A stretch of 64,000 bases of DNA from assembly GCA_016287385.1 (NCBI GenBank), contig JAEEWM010000027.1, positions 62,001 to 126,000 of the forward strand. The letters run 5' to 3'. A model generated the notes under the pieces. It was not told the origin of the DNA. It made no database searches and saw only the letters and a list, made by a program, of their open reading frames with translations. The stretch is from Clostridiaceae bacterium (GTDB lineage Bacteria; Bacillota; Clostridia; Oscillospirales; Acutalibacteraceae). This document shows, piece after piece, positions 52,583 through 62,632 of this stretch (its first letter is position 1; the number at the start of each line of letters is the position of its first letter). The position numbers and the translations under genes are program-made.

Positions 52583-53248
52583 TCAGCGTGTTCCTCCTCT
52601 TCTGTTATTTCTGCGGTTCTCGTTGAGAACTTCGCCCTTGTAGATCCATACCTTGACGCCGATTACGCCGTAGGTGGTTCTCGCCTCGGCAAAACCGTAG
52701 TCAATGTCGGCTCTGAGCGTCTGAAGCGGAATAGTACCCTCGTGATACTGCTCGCTTCTTGCGATTTCGGCGCCGCCGAGGCGTCCCGAAACCTGAGTCT
52801 TGATACCCTTTACGCCGAGTCTCATTGCTCTGCCTATCGAAAGCTTCATAGCTCTTCTGAACGAAACACGTTTTTCAAGCTGAGCCGCTATCGCTTCGGC
52901 AACGAGCTGAGCGTTGGCGTCGGGATTTTTGATCTCCACAATGTTGATGATGACCGGCTTGCCGAGCATTTCCTGGCATTTTACGCGGAGCTTTTCGATT
53001 TCAGCGCCGTTTCTGCCGATTACCATACCCGGTTTACCGCAGTGAATGTGAAGTCTTACTCTTTTGTCGTCACGTTCGATCTCTACTTTGGCAATACCTG
53101 CTGTGAAGAGTGTCTTCTTGAGGTATTTGCGGAGGTTGTAGTCTTCAACCAACGAATCGCCGAAAGCGCCCTTGGAAACGTACCAACGTGAGTCCCAGTT
53201 TTTGATTATACCTACACGGTAGCCGTGCGGATTAACTTTCTGACCCAT
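52583..53248 (-). CDS. rpsC: Ribosomal protein S3
   Basis: [31 protein letters not shown]. Confidence 0.97.
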   Translation of the reverse strand: MGQKVNPHGYRVGIIKNWDSRWYVSKGAFGDSLVEDYNLRKYLKKTLFTAGIAKVEIERDDKRVRLHIHCGKPGMVIGRNGAEIEKLRVKCQEMLGKPVIINIVEIKNPDANAQLVAEAIAAQLEKRVSFRRAMKLSIGRAMRLGVKGIKTQVSGRLGGAEIARSEQYHEGTIPLQTLRADIDYGFAEARTTYGVIGVKVWIYKGEVLNENRRNNRRGGTR

Positions 53249-53265
53249 AACTTAACCTCCCTTTC

Positions 53266-53601
53266 TTAAATCTCACGCTCTTTGAGAACTATCGTCATGT
53301 GACTTGTTCTCTTGAGTATGCGGTGCGCTCTGCCGTGATCCTTCGGTCTGATTCTTTTAAGAGTCGGACCGGGGCAGACATAGCACTCCGCCACATACAG
53401 ATTTTTCATGTCCATATTCTTGTTTTCGGCGTTAGCCATTGCTGATTTAAGCAACTTCTCTAAATACTCGCAAGCAGCCTTAGGAGTAAACTTTAGAATA
53501 GCCATAGCTTTTTCAGCGTCTTGGTTCCGGATAAGGTCCAGAACGATATTCACCTTACGGGGTGAAATACGGGCATATTTGAGTATTGCCCTTGCTTCCA
53601 T
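53266..53601 (-). CDS. rplV: Ribosomal protein L22
   Basis: [51 protein letters not shown]. Confidence 0.97.
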   Translation of the reverse strand: MEARAILKYARISPRKVNIVLDLIRNQDAEKAMAILKFTPKAACEYLEKLLKSAMANAENKNMDMKNLYVAECYVCPGPTLKRIRPKDHGRAHRILKRTSHMTIVLKEREI

Positions 53602-53624
53602 AGTTAAACTCTCCTCTCCTGCGA

Positions 53625-53903
53625 TTACTTAGAGCCGGTTGTCTTAGCGCCGGCGTGGCCTTTGAATGTTCTTGTGGGCGCAAACTCACCGAGCTTGTGA
53701 CCAACCATATCCTCGGTTACATATACCGGAACGTGCTTACGTCCGTCATGAACCGCAAAAGTATGTCCGACGAAATCGGGGAATATGGTTGATGAACGGC
53801 TCCAGGTTTTAAGCACGCGCTTTTCACCGGACTTATTCATTTCTTCGACTCTTTTGAGCAAAACGGGTTGCACATAAGGTCCTTTTTTAACGCTTCTTCC
53901 CAT
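53625..53903 (-). CDS. rpsS: Ribosomal protein S19
   Basis: [62 protein letters not shown]. Confidence 0.97.
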   Translation of the reverse strand: MGRSVKKGPYVQPVLLKRVEEMNKSGEKRVLKTWSRSSTIFPDFVGHTFAVHDGRKHVPVYVTEDMVGHKLGEFAPTRTFKGHAGAKTTGSK

Positions 53904-53926
53904 AGTGATATCTCCTTTCGTCTGAC

Positions 53927-54754
53927 TTACTTACGACGCTTTACGATATATTTATCGCTCGCTTTGTTCTTCTTGCGGGTCTTATATCCGAGCGTCGGCT
54001 TACCCCAGGGGGTAACAGGGCCGGGACGACCGATGGGGGACTTGCCTTCACCGCCGCCGTGGGGGTGATCGTTCGGGTTCATTACGGAACCGCGTACCGT
54101 CGGCCGCCATCCCATGTGGCGTTTGCGGCCTGCCTTACCGTAGTTTACGTTGGCGTGCTCCGGATTTGAAACGACGCCCACGGTAGCCATACAGGTCTCG
54201 GGAACGTTGCGAAGCTCGCCCGAAGGAAGACGAAGCAGCGCCATACCGTTCTCCTTAGCCATAAGCTGAGCCATATTGCCGGCGGAACGTGCAAGCTGCG
54301 CGCCCTTGCCGGGATAAAGCTCTACGTTATGAACGAAGGTACCTACCGGTATATTGATAAGCGGAAGGGCGTTGCCGGGTTTGATATCGGCGTCCGGACC
54401 GCTTACTATCTTATCGCCTACTTTGAGGTCCTGGGGAGCGAGAATGTAACGCTTCTCGCCGTCCTCGTACTGAACGAGGGCTATAAACGCAGAACGGTTG
54501 GGATCGTATTCAAGGGTGAGCACCGTGGCGGTTACGCCGAAACGCTCGCGCTTGAAATCTATCACTCTGTACTTTCTGCGGTTGCCGCCGCCTCTGTGGC
54601 GAACGGTTATGCGGCCGTAGCTGTTGCGGCCCGCGTTTTTCTTTATGGGTTCAAGCAGACTCCTTTCGGGCGCCACCTTTGACAGCTCGGAATAATCCAT
54701 AGTCGTCATGTTGCGGCGGCCGTTGGTAGTCGGCTTATAATGTTTTATTGCCAT
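53927..54754 (-). CDS. rplB: Ribosomal protein L2
   Basis: [26 protein letters not shown]...[22 protein letters not shown]. Confidence 0.97.
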   Translation of the reverse strand: MAIKHYKPTTNGRRNMTTMDYSELSKVAPERSLLEPIKKNAGRNSYGRITVRHRGGGNRRKYRVIDFKRERFGVTATVLTLEYDPNRSAFIALVQYEDGEKRYILAPQDLKVGDKIVSGPDADIKPGNALPLINIPVGTFVHNVELYPGKGAQLARSAGNMAQLMAKENGMALLRLPSGELRNVPETCMATVGVVSNPEHANVNYGKAGRKRHMGWRPTVRGSVMNPNDHPHGGGEGKSPIGRPGPVTPWGKPTLGYKTRKKNKASDKYIVKRRK

Positions 54755-54839
54755 TTGTTTTCACTCTCCTATTTTGGCTTAGCGAAACCTTCTCGGGTTT
54801 CATACATCACCGGAAATCTGATTTCCCGTATGCGCTTTC

Positions 54840-55133
54840 TTATGCGAGACCGTCAAAGAACTCAATGCTCTTGGAGTCCTTCTTCAAAGTTACGATGGCT
54901 TTTTTCCAGGAAGGAGTCTTACCCTCGTAACGTCCCATTCTTCTTACCTTACCGCGCATACTCACGGTGTTTACCTTGGCAACGGTCACCTTGAAGAGCT
55001 TTTCGACCGCGTCGGCGATCTCGAGCTTGTTAGCGTCCTTGGCGACCTTAAAGGTGTATTTCTTATCCGCAATTCCGGCCATGCTCTTTTCGGTTATAAC
55101 CGGTGCGATAATAATATCTTCCGCAGCCTTCAT
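54840..55133 (-). CDS. rplW: Ribosomal protein L23
   Basis: DIIIAPVITEKSMAGIADKKYTFKVAKDANKLEIADAVEKLFKV. Confidence 0.97.
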   Translation of the reverse strand: MKAAEDIIIAPVITEKSMAGIADKKYTFKVAKDANKLEIADAVEKLFKVTVAKVNTVSMRGKVRRMGRYEGKTPSWKKAIVTLKKDSKSIEFFDGLA

Positions 55134-55756
55134 TATGCGTACACCTCCTCGATCTGTTTAACGGCACCCTTAACTATCACGAGCTTATCGGCGTTAATGA
55201 TGTCATAAGTGTTGATGGTGTTTACAAGAGCCGACTTGGCGCCCTTTATGTTTGCGATGCTCTTTACGGCGAACGGGTTGTTGGAATCAAGCACTATAAG
55301 AACTTTCTTCTCTGCGCCTATCGCCTTTAAGCACTCGGCAACCGTCTTGGTCTTGTATTCTTCCATTTTGAGTTCGTCAAGCACGATAAGGTCATTATTG
55401 AGCGCCTTATCGGAAAGCGCTGATTTAAGCGCGAGACGGCGAACCTTCTTATTAAGAGAATAAGAATAATCTCTCGGCTTCGGCGCATGTACGATACCGC
55501 CGTGTCTCCACTGCGGAGCTCTTATAGAGCCCTGACGCGCATGACCTGTGCCCTTTTGTCTCCACGGCTTTTTACCGCCGCCGGAAACCTCCGTGCGGGT
55601 AAGAGTGGACTGTGTGCCCTGACGCTGATTAGCGAGGTAATTCACAACCGCGGCGTGCATAACGACCGCGTTGGGGGTTATCCCGAAAATCTCATCGGCA
55701 AGAGAAATGTTGCCAACTTTTTTACCCGTCATATCAACAACTGTTAATTTCGGCAT
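55133..55756 (-). CDS. rplD: Ribosomal protein L4
   Basis: GTQSTLTRTEVSGGGKKPWRQKGTGHARQGSIRAPQWRHGG. Confidence 0.97.
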   Translation of the reverse strand: MPKLTVVDMTGKKVGNISLADEIFGITPNAVVMHAAVVNYLANQRQGTQSTLTRTEVSGGGKKPWRQKGTGHARQGSIRAPQWRHGGIVHAPKPRDYSYSLNKKVRRLALKSALSDKALNNDLIVLDELKMEEYKTKTVAECLKAIGAEKKVLIVLDSNNPFAVKSIANIKGAKSALVNTINTYDIINADKLVIVKGAVKQIEEVYA

Positions 55757-55773
55757 ATTTAGCACTCCTTCCC

Positions 55774-56406
55774 TTAGGCTTTAACGCTGTCGAAAAGAAC
55801 CACTACCGAGCCCTTGGCACCGGGAACGGCGCCCTTTACGGCTATGATGTTCTTTTCCGCGTCAACCTTGACTACGCTGAGGTTCTGCACTGTTACGCGC
55901 TCGTTGCCGAGGTGACCCGCCATCTTCTTGCCCTTGAAAACTCTCGAGGGGCTTGAGCAGGCGCCCAGCGAGCCGCCGTGACGGTGAACGGGGCCGGTAC
56001 CGTGAGTCTCTTTAAGGCGGCCGAAGTTCCAGCGCTTGATAGTGCCGGCGTAGCCCTTACCTTTTGAGGTGCCTCTTACGTCTACCGCTTCACCCTCGGC
56101 GAAAATATCCGCCTTGATGATGTCGCCTACGTTCAGCGCGCCGCAGTCTTCAAGACGAAGCTCGCGCAAAACCTTCTTGGGCGCAACGTCGCCCTTTTCA
56201 AAATGTCCCTTCAAAGGCTTTTTCACCTTTGACGCCTTCATATCGCCGAAGCCGACCTGAAGAGCCTCGTAGCCGTCGTTCTCGGCGGTCTTCTTCTGCG
56301 CTACTACGCAGGGACCCGCCTCTATAACGGTTACGGGAACAACGTTTCCGTTCGCGTCAAAAAGCTGGGTCATACCGAGCTTTTTGCCGACAATTCCTTT
56401 TTTCAT
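55774..56406 (-). CDS. rplC: Ribosomal protein L3
   Basis: MKKGIVGKKLGMTQLFDANGNVVPVTVIEAGPCVV. Confidence 0.97.
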   Translation of the reverse strand: MKKGIVGKKLGMTQLFDANGNVVPVTVIEAGPCVVAQKKTAENDGYEALQVGFGDMKASKVKKPLKGHFEKGDVAPKKVLRELRLEDCGALNVGDIIKADIFAEGEAVDVRGTSKGKGYAGTIKRWNFGRLKETHGTGPVHRHGGSLGACSSPSRVFKGKKMAGHLGNERVTVQNLSVVKVDAEKNIIAVKGAVPGAKGSVVVLFDSVKA

Positions 56407-56494
56407 TTTGTTTTCCTCCAATTCGGTTATTGGTCAGCGTGCGCTGACTTGACCTGACGGTGCGGATGCGAGACTTTATATATAGGTGTATATA

Positions 56495-56806
56495 TTAAAG
56501 CTTGATCTCGATTTCAACACCGGCGGGGAGCTCTAATGACGTGAGCGCTTCAACAGTTTTGTTTGAAGGACGTATTACGTCAATAAGCCTCTTGTGTGTC
56601 CTGCTTTCGAACTGCTCGCGGCTGTCCTTATACTTATGAACTGCGCGAAGAATGGTTACGATTTCCTTCTCGGTGGGAAGCGGCACGGGGCCGGATACCC
56701 TTGCACCTGTACGTTTAGCGGTTTCCACTATCTTTTCAGCGGACTGGTCGACAAGCGCGTGGTCGTAACCCTTGATTCGAATTCGGATTTTTTCTTTCAC
56801 TGCCAT
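56495..56806 (-). CDS. rpsJ: Ribosomal protein S10
   Basis: [47 protein letters not shown]; start corrected to 56806. Confidence 0.97.
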   Translation of the reverse strand: MAVKEKIRIRIKGYDHALVDQSAEKIVETAKRTGARVSGPVPLPTEKEIVTILRAVHKYKDSREQFESRTHKRLIDVIRPSNKTVEALTSLELPAGVEIEIKL

Positions 56807-57087
56807 GTGAAAATTCGCCTCCTTAATTAGTTGGCGGGCAAAACTTACACCGTGCCGTGCGTTTCCTTTCGGCACAATATAAATACCGGCAATTGCTGGG
56901 GTCGCAGCAAATCCGGAGCAGCGGATCGCTCCGCCGCGGCGCACTCGATTCGCAAGTATCAAGACGCCTCCAATTACTTTCGCCCGGTTTCAAATCGGAC
57001 ATACTCCGCGGAAATTTCCCGACTCGTACGGTCGGCCACCTCCCGCATCAACGCATGTTTACGCGATTTTTTATCGCGTGCCTATGT

Positions 57088-57116
57088 ATCTTATCATATC
57101 AACGGCGTAATTGCAA
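57088..57116 (-). promoter_or_regulatory. Putative sigma70 promoter of the S10 operon
   Basis: Minus TTGCAA (57111-57116) -17 bp- TAAGAT (57088-57093), about 280 nt upstream of rpsJ. Confidence 0.6.
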
Positions 57117-57309
57117 GAAAAAGTTGTTAAAAAATTCTTATAATTTTTACGAAATTTCAAAAAGTTTTTTGTTATATTTTCACAAACTTCAAAACGGCGG
57201 TCAGAGGCGCCGATTTGCCTTTTTAAGGGCTTTCGGAAGATATTGGTGCTCTTTTCCTGAAAAGCGGCATATATTGTGTAAACCGCGGCGCAACAAAAGG
57301 CAAAGAACA

Positions 57310-57332
57310 GGCGGGGCTTTACTCAGCCCCGC
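57310..57332 (-). terminator. Hairpin terminator after DUF3737 gene
   Basis: GGCGGGGCT-N5-AGCCCCGCC. Confidence 0.6.
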
Positions 57333-57338
57333 CCCGGT

Positions 57339-58178
57339 TTATCTCGTTTCAATTTTGCAATTACAGTCATAAATACTGTCTTCAAGAATTATCTCACCGA
57401 TACTGTCCGCCGTGATATGTCCCGAAAGCGGATTTTTAACCGATATGACGTGTCCCGTTATATCCGCCTCGACCTGTGAATACTCGAAAGCGAAATCCGC
57501 GCCTTCAAGCTCGCAGTTTATAAGGCGCAGTCCCTTGCAGTAGCAAAGCGGCTGTGTTCCCGATATCCTGCAGTTTATCAGCGTAAGATTTTCACTGTAC
57601 CACGAAAAATACTCGCCCTTTATCACCGAGTTTCTGACTGTAACGTTTTTCGCGTGCCAGAAGGCGTCCTTGGTATCGAAATCGCAGGAGTCAAACTCGC
57701 TGTCCTCGATATACTGGAAGGAATACTTGCCGGTAAGGCACAGCTTGTCCGCCTTGATGCCGCGGGCGAGCAAAAACGGATACTCGCCGGTAAGCTTGCA
57801 GGAGCCGACCGCGATATCGCTGCTTTTCCAGCCGAATTCGGGCGAAATGATATCACAGTCAAAAAGGCGGACGTGTTCGCATTCCCTCAGCGCTTTTATA
57901 CCGTGAAGCCGGCTTGCCGTAACGGTCACGTCACTGCCGTACCATATAGCCGCCCGGCAGTTTTCGCTCATTTCTGAGCCGGTAATGTGCGCGCCCTTTA
58001 TGTGCCAGAACGGATAGCGCAAATCAAATGTGCAGTTTTCCGCAGTTATGTTTCTGCATTCCTTGAGGGCGGACTCGCCGTCCTCCTCGCCGGAAAACGA
58101 ACAACCGGACAGCACCGCGCCATCTTCGGCGTAAAGCGCGCGCTCATAAGGAAAATTTTTGTTTTTATACGTATTCAT
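57339..58178 (-). CDS. DUF3737 family protein (right-handed beta-helix type repeats)
   Basis: Repeating short strands: NITAENCTFDLRYPFWHIKGAHITGSEMSENCRAAIWYGSDVTVTASRLHGIKALRECEHVRLFDCDI. Confidence 0.8.
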   Translation of the reverse strand: MNTYKNKNFPYERALYAEDGAVLSGCSFSGEEDGESALKECRNITAENCTFDLRYPFWHIKGAHITGSEMSENCRAAIWYGSDVTVTASRLHGIKALRECEHVRLFDCDIISPEFGWKSSDIAVGSCKLTGEYPFLLARGIKADKLCLTGKYSFQYIEDSEFDSCDFDTKDAFWHAKNVTVRNSVIKGEYFSWYSENLTLINCRISGTQPLCYCKGLRLINCELEGADFAFEYSQVEADITGHVISVKNPLSGHITADSIGEIILEDSIYDCNCKIETR

Positions 58179-58180
58179 TG

Positions 58181-60196
58181 TTAAAACAGTTTCATAATCA
58201 GTCCGCCGTATTTAAGGATAAGAGGTGCGAAAACAACGGCAACAATAGTCATAAGTTTTATAAGTATGTTTATCGACGGGCCGGACGTATCCTTGAACGG
58301 GTCGCCGACCGTATCGCCTACTACCGCGGCGTGGTGCGCATCGGAGCCCTTGCCGCCGAAAGCGCCGCTTTCAATATATTTCTTTGCGTTATCCCACGCG
58401 CCGCCCGCGTTGGACATCATAATGGCAAGCAGTACGCCCGAAAGGAGCGCGCCCACAAGCGTTCCGCCGAGCGCCTCTTCACCCATAATGAAACCGACCG
58501 CCAGCGGAGCTATTACCGCGAGTATCGCGGGCGCTATCATCTGGCGCAGAGCCGCCGAGGTGGATATGGAAACACAGCGCGCGTAATCAGGCTTCTCGGT
58601 GCCTTCCATAATGCCTTTTTTCTCGCGGAACTGCCTGCGCACTTCGGCTATCATTTTGTTGGCAGCCCTGCCGACCGATTCCATAGTAAACGCCGAGAAC
58701 ATAAAGGGAAGCATGGCGCCGATAAACGCACCCGCTATCACCCACGGGTCAAGGAAGTTTATGGCGGTAAGACCCACAACGTGAGCGTAAGCGACAAACA
58801 GCGCCAGCGCCGTAAGCGCGGCGGAGCCGATCGCGAAGCCCTTGCCTATCGCGGCGGTTGTGTTCCCCACGGAATCAAGCTTATCGGTTATCTCCCTTAC
58901 CGATTCGGGCAGACCCGCCATTTCGGCGATACCGCCCGCGTTATCGGAAACCGGTCCGTAAGCGTCGACCGCTATGGTCATACCCGCCGTTGAGAGCATG
59001 CCGACCGCCGATATCGCTATACCGTAAACGCCGCCGAGAAGGAACGCCGTGACAATGCCTATTGATATGAGAATTATCGGAAATACCGTTGACATCATGC
59101 CGACCGAAAGTCCGCTGATAATTGTGGTCGCGTCACCCGTTTCGGATTCATGCGCTATCGTGCGAACGCTCGAAAAACGGTCCGACGTATAAAACTCGGT
59201 AAGCTTACCGATCGCGGTTCCGACAACCAGTCCCACAATAACCGCGCCCGCCAACTTGAAATTGCCGAAGAAATACTTTGAAAGCACGACCGAAACGCCG
59301 GCGGAAATAATCGCCGAAACATAGGTGCCGATATTGAGCGCCGCCGCGGGGTTGGACTTCTTGCCGCCGCGAACGCAGAGAATGCCTATTATAGACGCGA
59401 GAATGCCTACCGCCGAAATGATGAGCGGAAAAAGCGCGCCCCACGTCTTCCTGTATATAAAACCGGAAGCAAAAGCAAGGGTTACCGCCGAGATTATTGA
59501 GCCGACATAGGACTCAAAAAGATCGGAGCCCATACCCGCAATATCGCCGACGTTATCGCCGACGTTATCGGCAATGACCGCGGGGTTGCGCGGGTCGTCC
59601 TCGGGTATGCCCGCCTCGACTTTGCCTACGAGATCGGCACCGACATCAGCCGCCTTGGTATAGATACCGCCGCCGACTCTGCCGAAAAGAGCCATCGAGG
59701 AGGCGCCCAGTCCGAAACCGGTAAGGCACTCCGCCGCCTTTTCGCCGCCGAGAACATAAAACGCCGTGCCGACGCCCAGTATACCGAGTCCCACTACGCA
59801 AAGCCCCATGACCGCGCCCGATTTGAACGCGACGCCGAGCGCCCTGTTCATACCGCCGTTTTGCGCGGCGGCGGCGGTGCGCACGTTACTCTTGGTGGCG
59901 ACCTGCATACCGAAATATCCCGCGAGCACCGAAAATAACGCGCCGAAAACATACAGCACCGCCGTTATGGGACTTATCGAAACACCGATAACAACAGCAA
60001 GCAAAACTATTACTATCGCCATTGTTATGTACTCACGTTTGAGAAACGCCATGGCGCCCGAATGGATGTAGCCGGATATTTCGCGCATACGGTCGTTGCC
60101 GGTATCCTGCCGCATAATCCAGACGGTGATGGCCGCTGCCGCCGCGAGCGCCAGCACACCCGCGACCGGCGGTAAAATGCTTAAAATCTTTTCCAA
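58181..60196 (-). CDS. hppA: Membrane-bound ion-translocating pyrophosphatase
   Basis: [54 protein letters not shown]. Probable TTG start at 60196 behind GAGGTG. Confidence 0.95.
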   Translation of the reverse strand: MEKILSILPPVAGVLALAAAAAITVWIMRQDTGNDRMREISGYIHSGAMAFLKREYITMAIVIVLLAVVIGVSISPITAVLYVFGALFSVLAGYFGMQVATKSNVRTAAAAQNGGMNRALGVAFKSGAVMGLCVVGLGILGVGTAFYVLGGEKAAECLTGFGLGASSMALFGRVGGGIYTKAADVGADLVGKVEAGIPEDDPRNPAVIADNVGDNVGDIAGMGSDLFESYVGSIISAVTLAFASGFIYRKTWGALFPLIISAVGILASIIGILCVRGGKKSNPAAALNIGTYVSAIISAGVSVVLSKYFFGNFKLAGAVIVGLVVGTAIGKLTEFYTSDRFSSVRTIAHESETGDATTIISGLSVGMMSTVFPIILISIGIVTAFLLGGVYGIAISAVGMLSTAGMTIAVDAYGPVSDNAGGIAEMAGLPESVREITDKLDSVGNTTAAIGKGFAIGSAALTALALFVAYAHVVGLTAINFLDPWVIAGAFIGAMLPFMFSAFTMESVGRAANKMIAEVRRQFREKKGIMEGTEKPDYARCVSISTSAALRQMIAPAILAVIAPLAVGFIMGEEALGGTLVGALLSGVLLAIMMSNAGGAWDNAKKYIESGAFGGKGSDAHHAAVVGDTVGDPFKDTSGPSINILIKLMTIVAVVFAPLILKYGGLIMKLF

Positions 60197-60422
60197 ATTT
60201 ATCACCTCATACTGACTTCGGGCGTCATGGCCCAAACGCAGTATAGCACTTTGTTAAAACTTTGTCAATCTTTTTTTACGTCTTCTTCCCCATTTTATGT
60301 TTTAATACGTCACCCTCACGGGTTTCATGCCGCGCCTGAACGGTAAACGGAAAATGACCGAAAGACGGATAATAATCGCGAAACAAACAGTAACCGGGGG
60401 ACAGATACTGTATGGGAAACAA

Positions 60423-60458
60423 AATTGCCCTGCGGTAAACCCGTAGGGCAATTCATTT
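60423..60458 (-). terminator. Terminator downstream of the 34-aa small ORF
   Basis: ATTGCCCTGCGG-TAAA-CCCGTAGGGCAAT hairpin. Confidence 0.65.
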
Positions 60459-60469
60459 TTAAGATATTC

Positions 60470-60574
60470 TTATGCGAACGGATCTTCCTCTTCGCCGGTA
60501 TAATCGCCTTCGGAGGCCATTATAATATCTTCAACATCAATCTCATAGATCTCAAGATCAGCTTTCTTAAACAT
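60470..60574 (-). CDS. Small acidic 34-aa ORF (not in ORF track)
   Basis: MFKKADLEIYEIDVEDIIMASEGDYTGEEEDPFA*, preceded by AAGGAGG at good spacing; 18 bp downstream of the 507-aa secreted protein gene and followed by a terminator. Confidence 0.75.
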   Translation of the reverse strand: MFKKADLEIYEIDVEDIIMASEGDYTGEEEDPFA

Positions 60575-60592
60575 TATATTATCCTCCTTCGA

Positions 60593-62116
60593 TTAAAATG
60601 CCTGGCCAAGATAGTAAGCCCAGTTAATGAGAGCCTGGAATACGTTGGCATCAGCTTTGCCCTGACGAGCCTTGGCATATTTGCCGTAGCTGTAAGCAAT
60701 AGTCTTCGCACTCTCGGTGCCGCTTGCCTTCGCGCCGATTACGATATCACCGTTAAGATACTTGGTCGGGATATCGGAAAGGATGTAAGTGTCACTGCCG
60801 GTGCCGGTAAGCGCACTAGTCGCAACTTCCTTGAAGTATACTAGCTTATCGCTCGCGGTAACCTTGATGGTTACTGTATCCTTGTTGGAAAGTGTAGCAG
60901 CGTTGAATCTGATGTTCATCTTCGGCTTGAAGCCTGTGGTTACGGAGATACCCGCAATGTTCCAGTCGCCGTCGGTGCCGGTTGCAACCGCGCTCTTGCT
61001 GGCGGGAAGCGCCGCATCGGCAAGTGACAACGGTGCGCCTGTGTAATCAGCGGTATCATAGCCGAGCGCATCGGTTGTATAATAACCGTAGTTAATGAGA
61101 GCCTTGGCATAGTTCTGCTCAGCGGCAGAGCCTTCGGTCATAAGTGTTTGGGCATACGCCAGAATGCTGTATTCCCAATCGGCACTCACGGTAACTGTCG
61201 AGCCCTTAACGGTTACGAAGTTACCCTTGTAGTTACGGCTGATTCTGCCGATACCGGCGTCACCGGTGCAGGGGAATACATAATAATCTGTACCGCTCAG
61301 GTTAACTGTACCCGCGGATACCGAGGTAGCTTTGATCGGCTCCGTAGCGTCGCCCTTGTACTGATAGATGAAGTAAACATCATCATAAGCGCCGGCGTCG
61401 ATTACGCTCTTCTCAACAAGTGCGTTAAGAACGGTATCGCCGGTAGCGGTGAAGGAAACGTTAGCCTTCTTGGTAGCCGCGAGAGTATTCTCGGTAAGAC
61501 CTGTGGTCTCCGCAACTTCCGCATGAGTCGCGCCGCAGATGGAGCACGTTGTGGTGGTTATATTGTTGGCAGTGGAGGCAGAACCGTAATTGTGAACGTG
61601 AATTGTGCCGTTCGCATTAGCGGTTGTATAAGTCTCTTCAGCGGTATTGGTTATATCAATGCCGGTGACGTTAACGGTCCAGCTTGTGCCGGCAGCCGCC
61701 TGCTCAACAGACTGAGCGCTGTTAACCGTGAACTTAAGAACGAGAGTAAGCGAAGTGTACGACTTGATATCGTTAGTCGCGCTCTCGGTGAATCCTGCGA
61801 AAAGAACCTTGCTGTTGGAAACGTTGAGGTAAACCTCCGGAGCGTCGCCGCCTGTACTCTGAGCAACAGAGCAGTCAACGAACGTAAGACCGGTAGCGGC
61901 AACAGTGAAGCTGCCCGCGGTGAACGCGGTACCGCTTGCAAAGGTAACCTCTGCGGTGACGTATGAATCTTTAGCGCCCACATCATACGCGGAACCTGTA
62001 ACGGTACAGGTGGCGGTACGGTTTTCAGCGCTGACGGCGCCGGTAAACACGGCAACCATGCACATTGCCGCGATAACGGCAACCGCAATTGCTTTTGAAA
62101 ATACTTTCTTTGTCAT
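60593..62116 (-). CDS. Secreted protein with N-terminal cohesin-like region and CxxC segment
   Basis: Signal peptide MTKKVFSKAIAVAVIAAMCMVAVFTGAVSA; GSAYDVGAKDSYVTAEVTFASGTAFTAGSFTVAATGLTFVDC...KVLFAGFTESATNDIKSYTSLTLVLKFTV; TTTTCSICGATHAE. Confidence 0.75.
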   Translation of the reverse strand: MTKKVFSKAIAVAVIAAMCMVAVFTGAVSAENRTATCTVTGSAYDVGAKDSYVTAEVTFASGTAFTAGSFTVAATGLTFVDCSVAQSTGGDAPEVYLNVSNSKVLFAGFTESATNDIKSYTSLTLVLKFTVNSAQSVEQAAAGTSWTVNVTGIDITNTAEETYTTANANGTIHVHNYGSASTANNITTTTCSICGATHAEVAETTGLTENTLAATKKANVSFTATGDTVLNALVEKSVIDAGAYDDVYFIYQYKGDATEPIKATSVSAGTVNLSGTDYYVFPCTGDAGIGRISRNYKGNFVTVKGSTVTVSADWEYSILAYAQTLMTEGSAAEQNYAKALINYGYYTTDALGYDTADYTGAPLSLADAALPASKSAVATGTDGDWNIAGISVTTGFKPKMNIRFNAATLSNKDTVTIKVTASDKLVYFKEVATSALTGTGSDTYILSDIPTKYLNGDIVIGAKASGTESAKTIAYSYGKYAKARQGKADANVFQALINWAYYLGQAF

Positions 62117-62309
62117 TAAAACCTACTCCTAACTGGCACTTGCCAAATATGTATGATTTTATACCGAACAGACTTCGGCTCAATGTGATTATAACATCGC
62201 ACAATAATAAATGCAAGTATTTTTTCAAAAAAAATGCACAAATTTTTCGGCGTTTTCTCGCACTTTTAACAATGTTGATTTTTTCCTTTACAAGCCGTAT
62301 TCAAACAAT

Positions 62310-62338
62310 TTGACATTTCTTTTGCTTTTGGGTATTAT
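62310..62338 (+). promoter_or_regulatory. Consensus sigma70 promoter for the PqqD-S26 pair
   Basis: TTGACA (62310-62315) -17 bp- TATTAT (62333-62338). Confidence 0.85.
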
Positions 62339-62368
62339 ATATACAAGATGTTGTGTTTGAGGTGCAAA

Positions 62369-62632
62369 ATGAAATTAAAATGCAAATTTATCGTAAATAA
62401 TGTCGCGGGAGAAAATATTGCCGTTGCCGTGGGTAAAAACAGCGGTTTTAAGGGTTACATCCGCCTCAACGAGACCGGAAAAGACATTTTTGAACTTCTG
62501 GAAAAAGATACCACGCGTGAAAAAATCATAGAATCGCTCAAAAAGAAATATCCCGACGCCGCAGAGGCGGAGCTTGAAGAAAGCGTTGACGGCATAATCG
62601 GAAAGCTTGATTCCGCGGGGCTCCTTATATGA
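62369..62632 (+). CDS. PqqD-like (RiPP recognition element-type) protein
   Basis: MKLKCKFIVNNVAGENIAVAVGKNSGFKGYIRLNETGKDIFELLEKDTTREKIIESLKKKYPDAAEAELEESVDGIIGKLDSAGLL; start behind GAGGTG. Confidence 0.85.
   Translation: MKLKCKFIVNNVAGENIAVAVGKNSGFKGYIRLNETGKDIFELLEKDTTREKIIESLKKKYPDAAEAELEESVDGIIGKLDSAGLLI

Noticed and set aside
41449-56806. Novel organisation of the ribosomal cluster
   Set aside because: Gene order S10 to L17 is canonical for Firmicutes (with L36, IF-1, Map, Adk, SecY in expected places).
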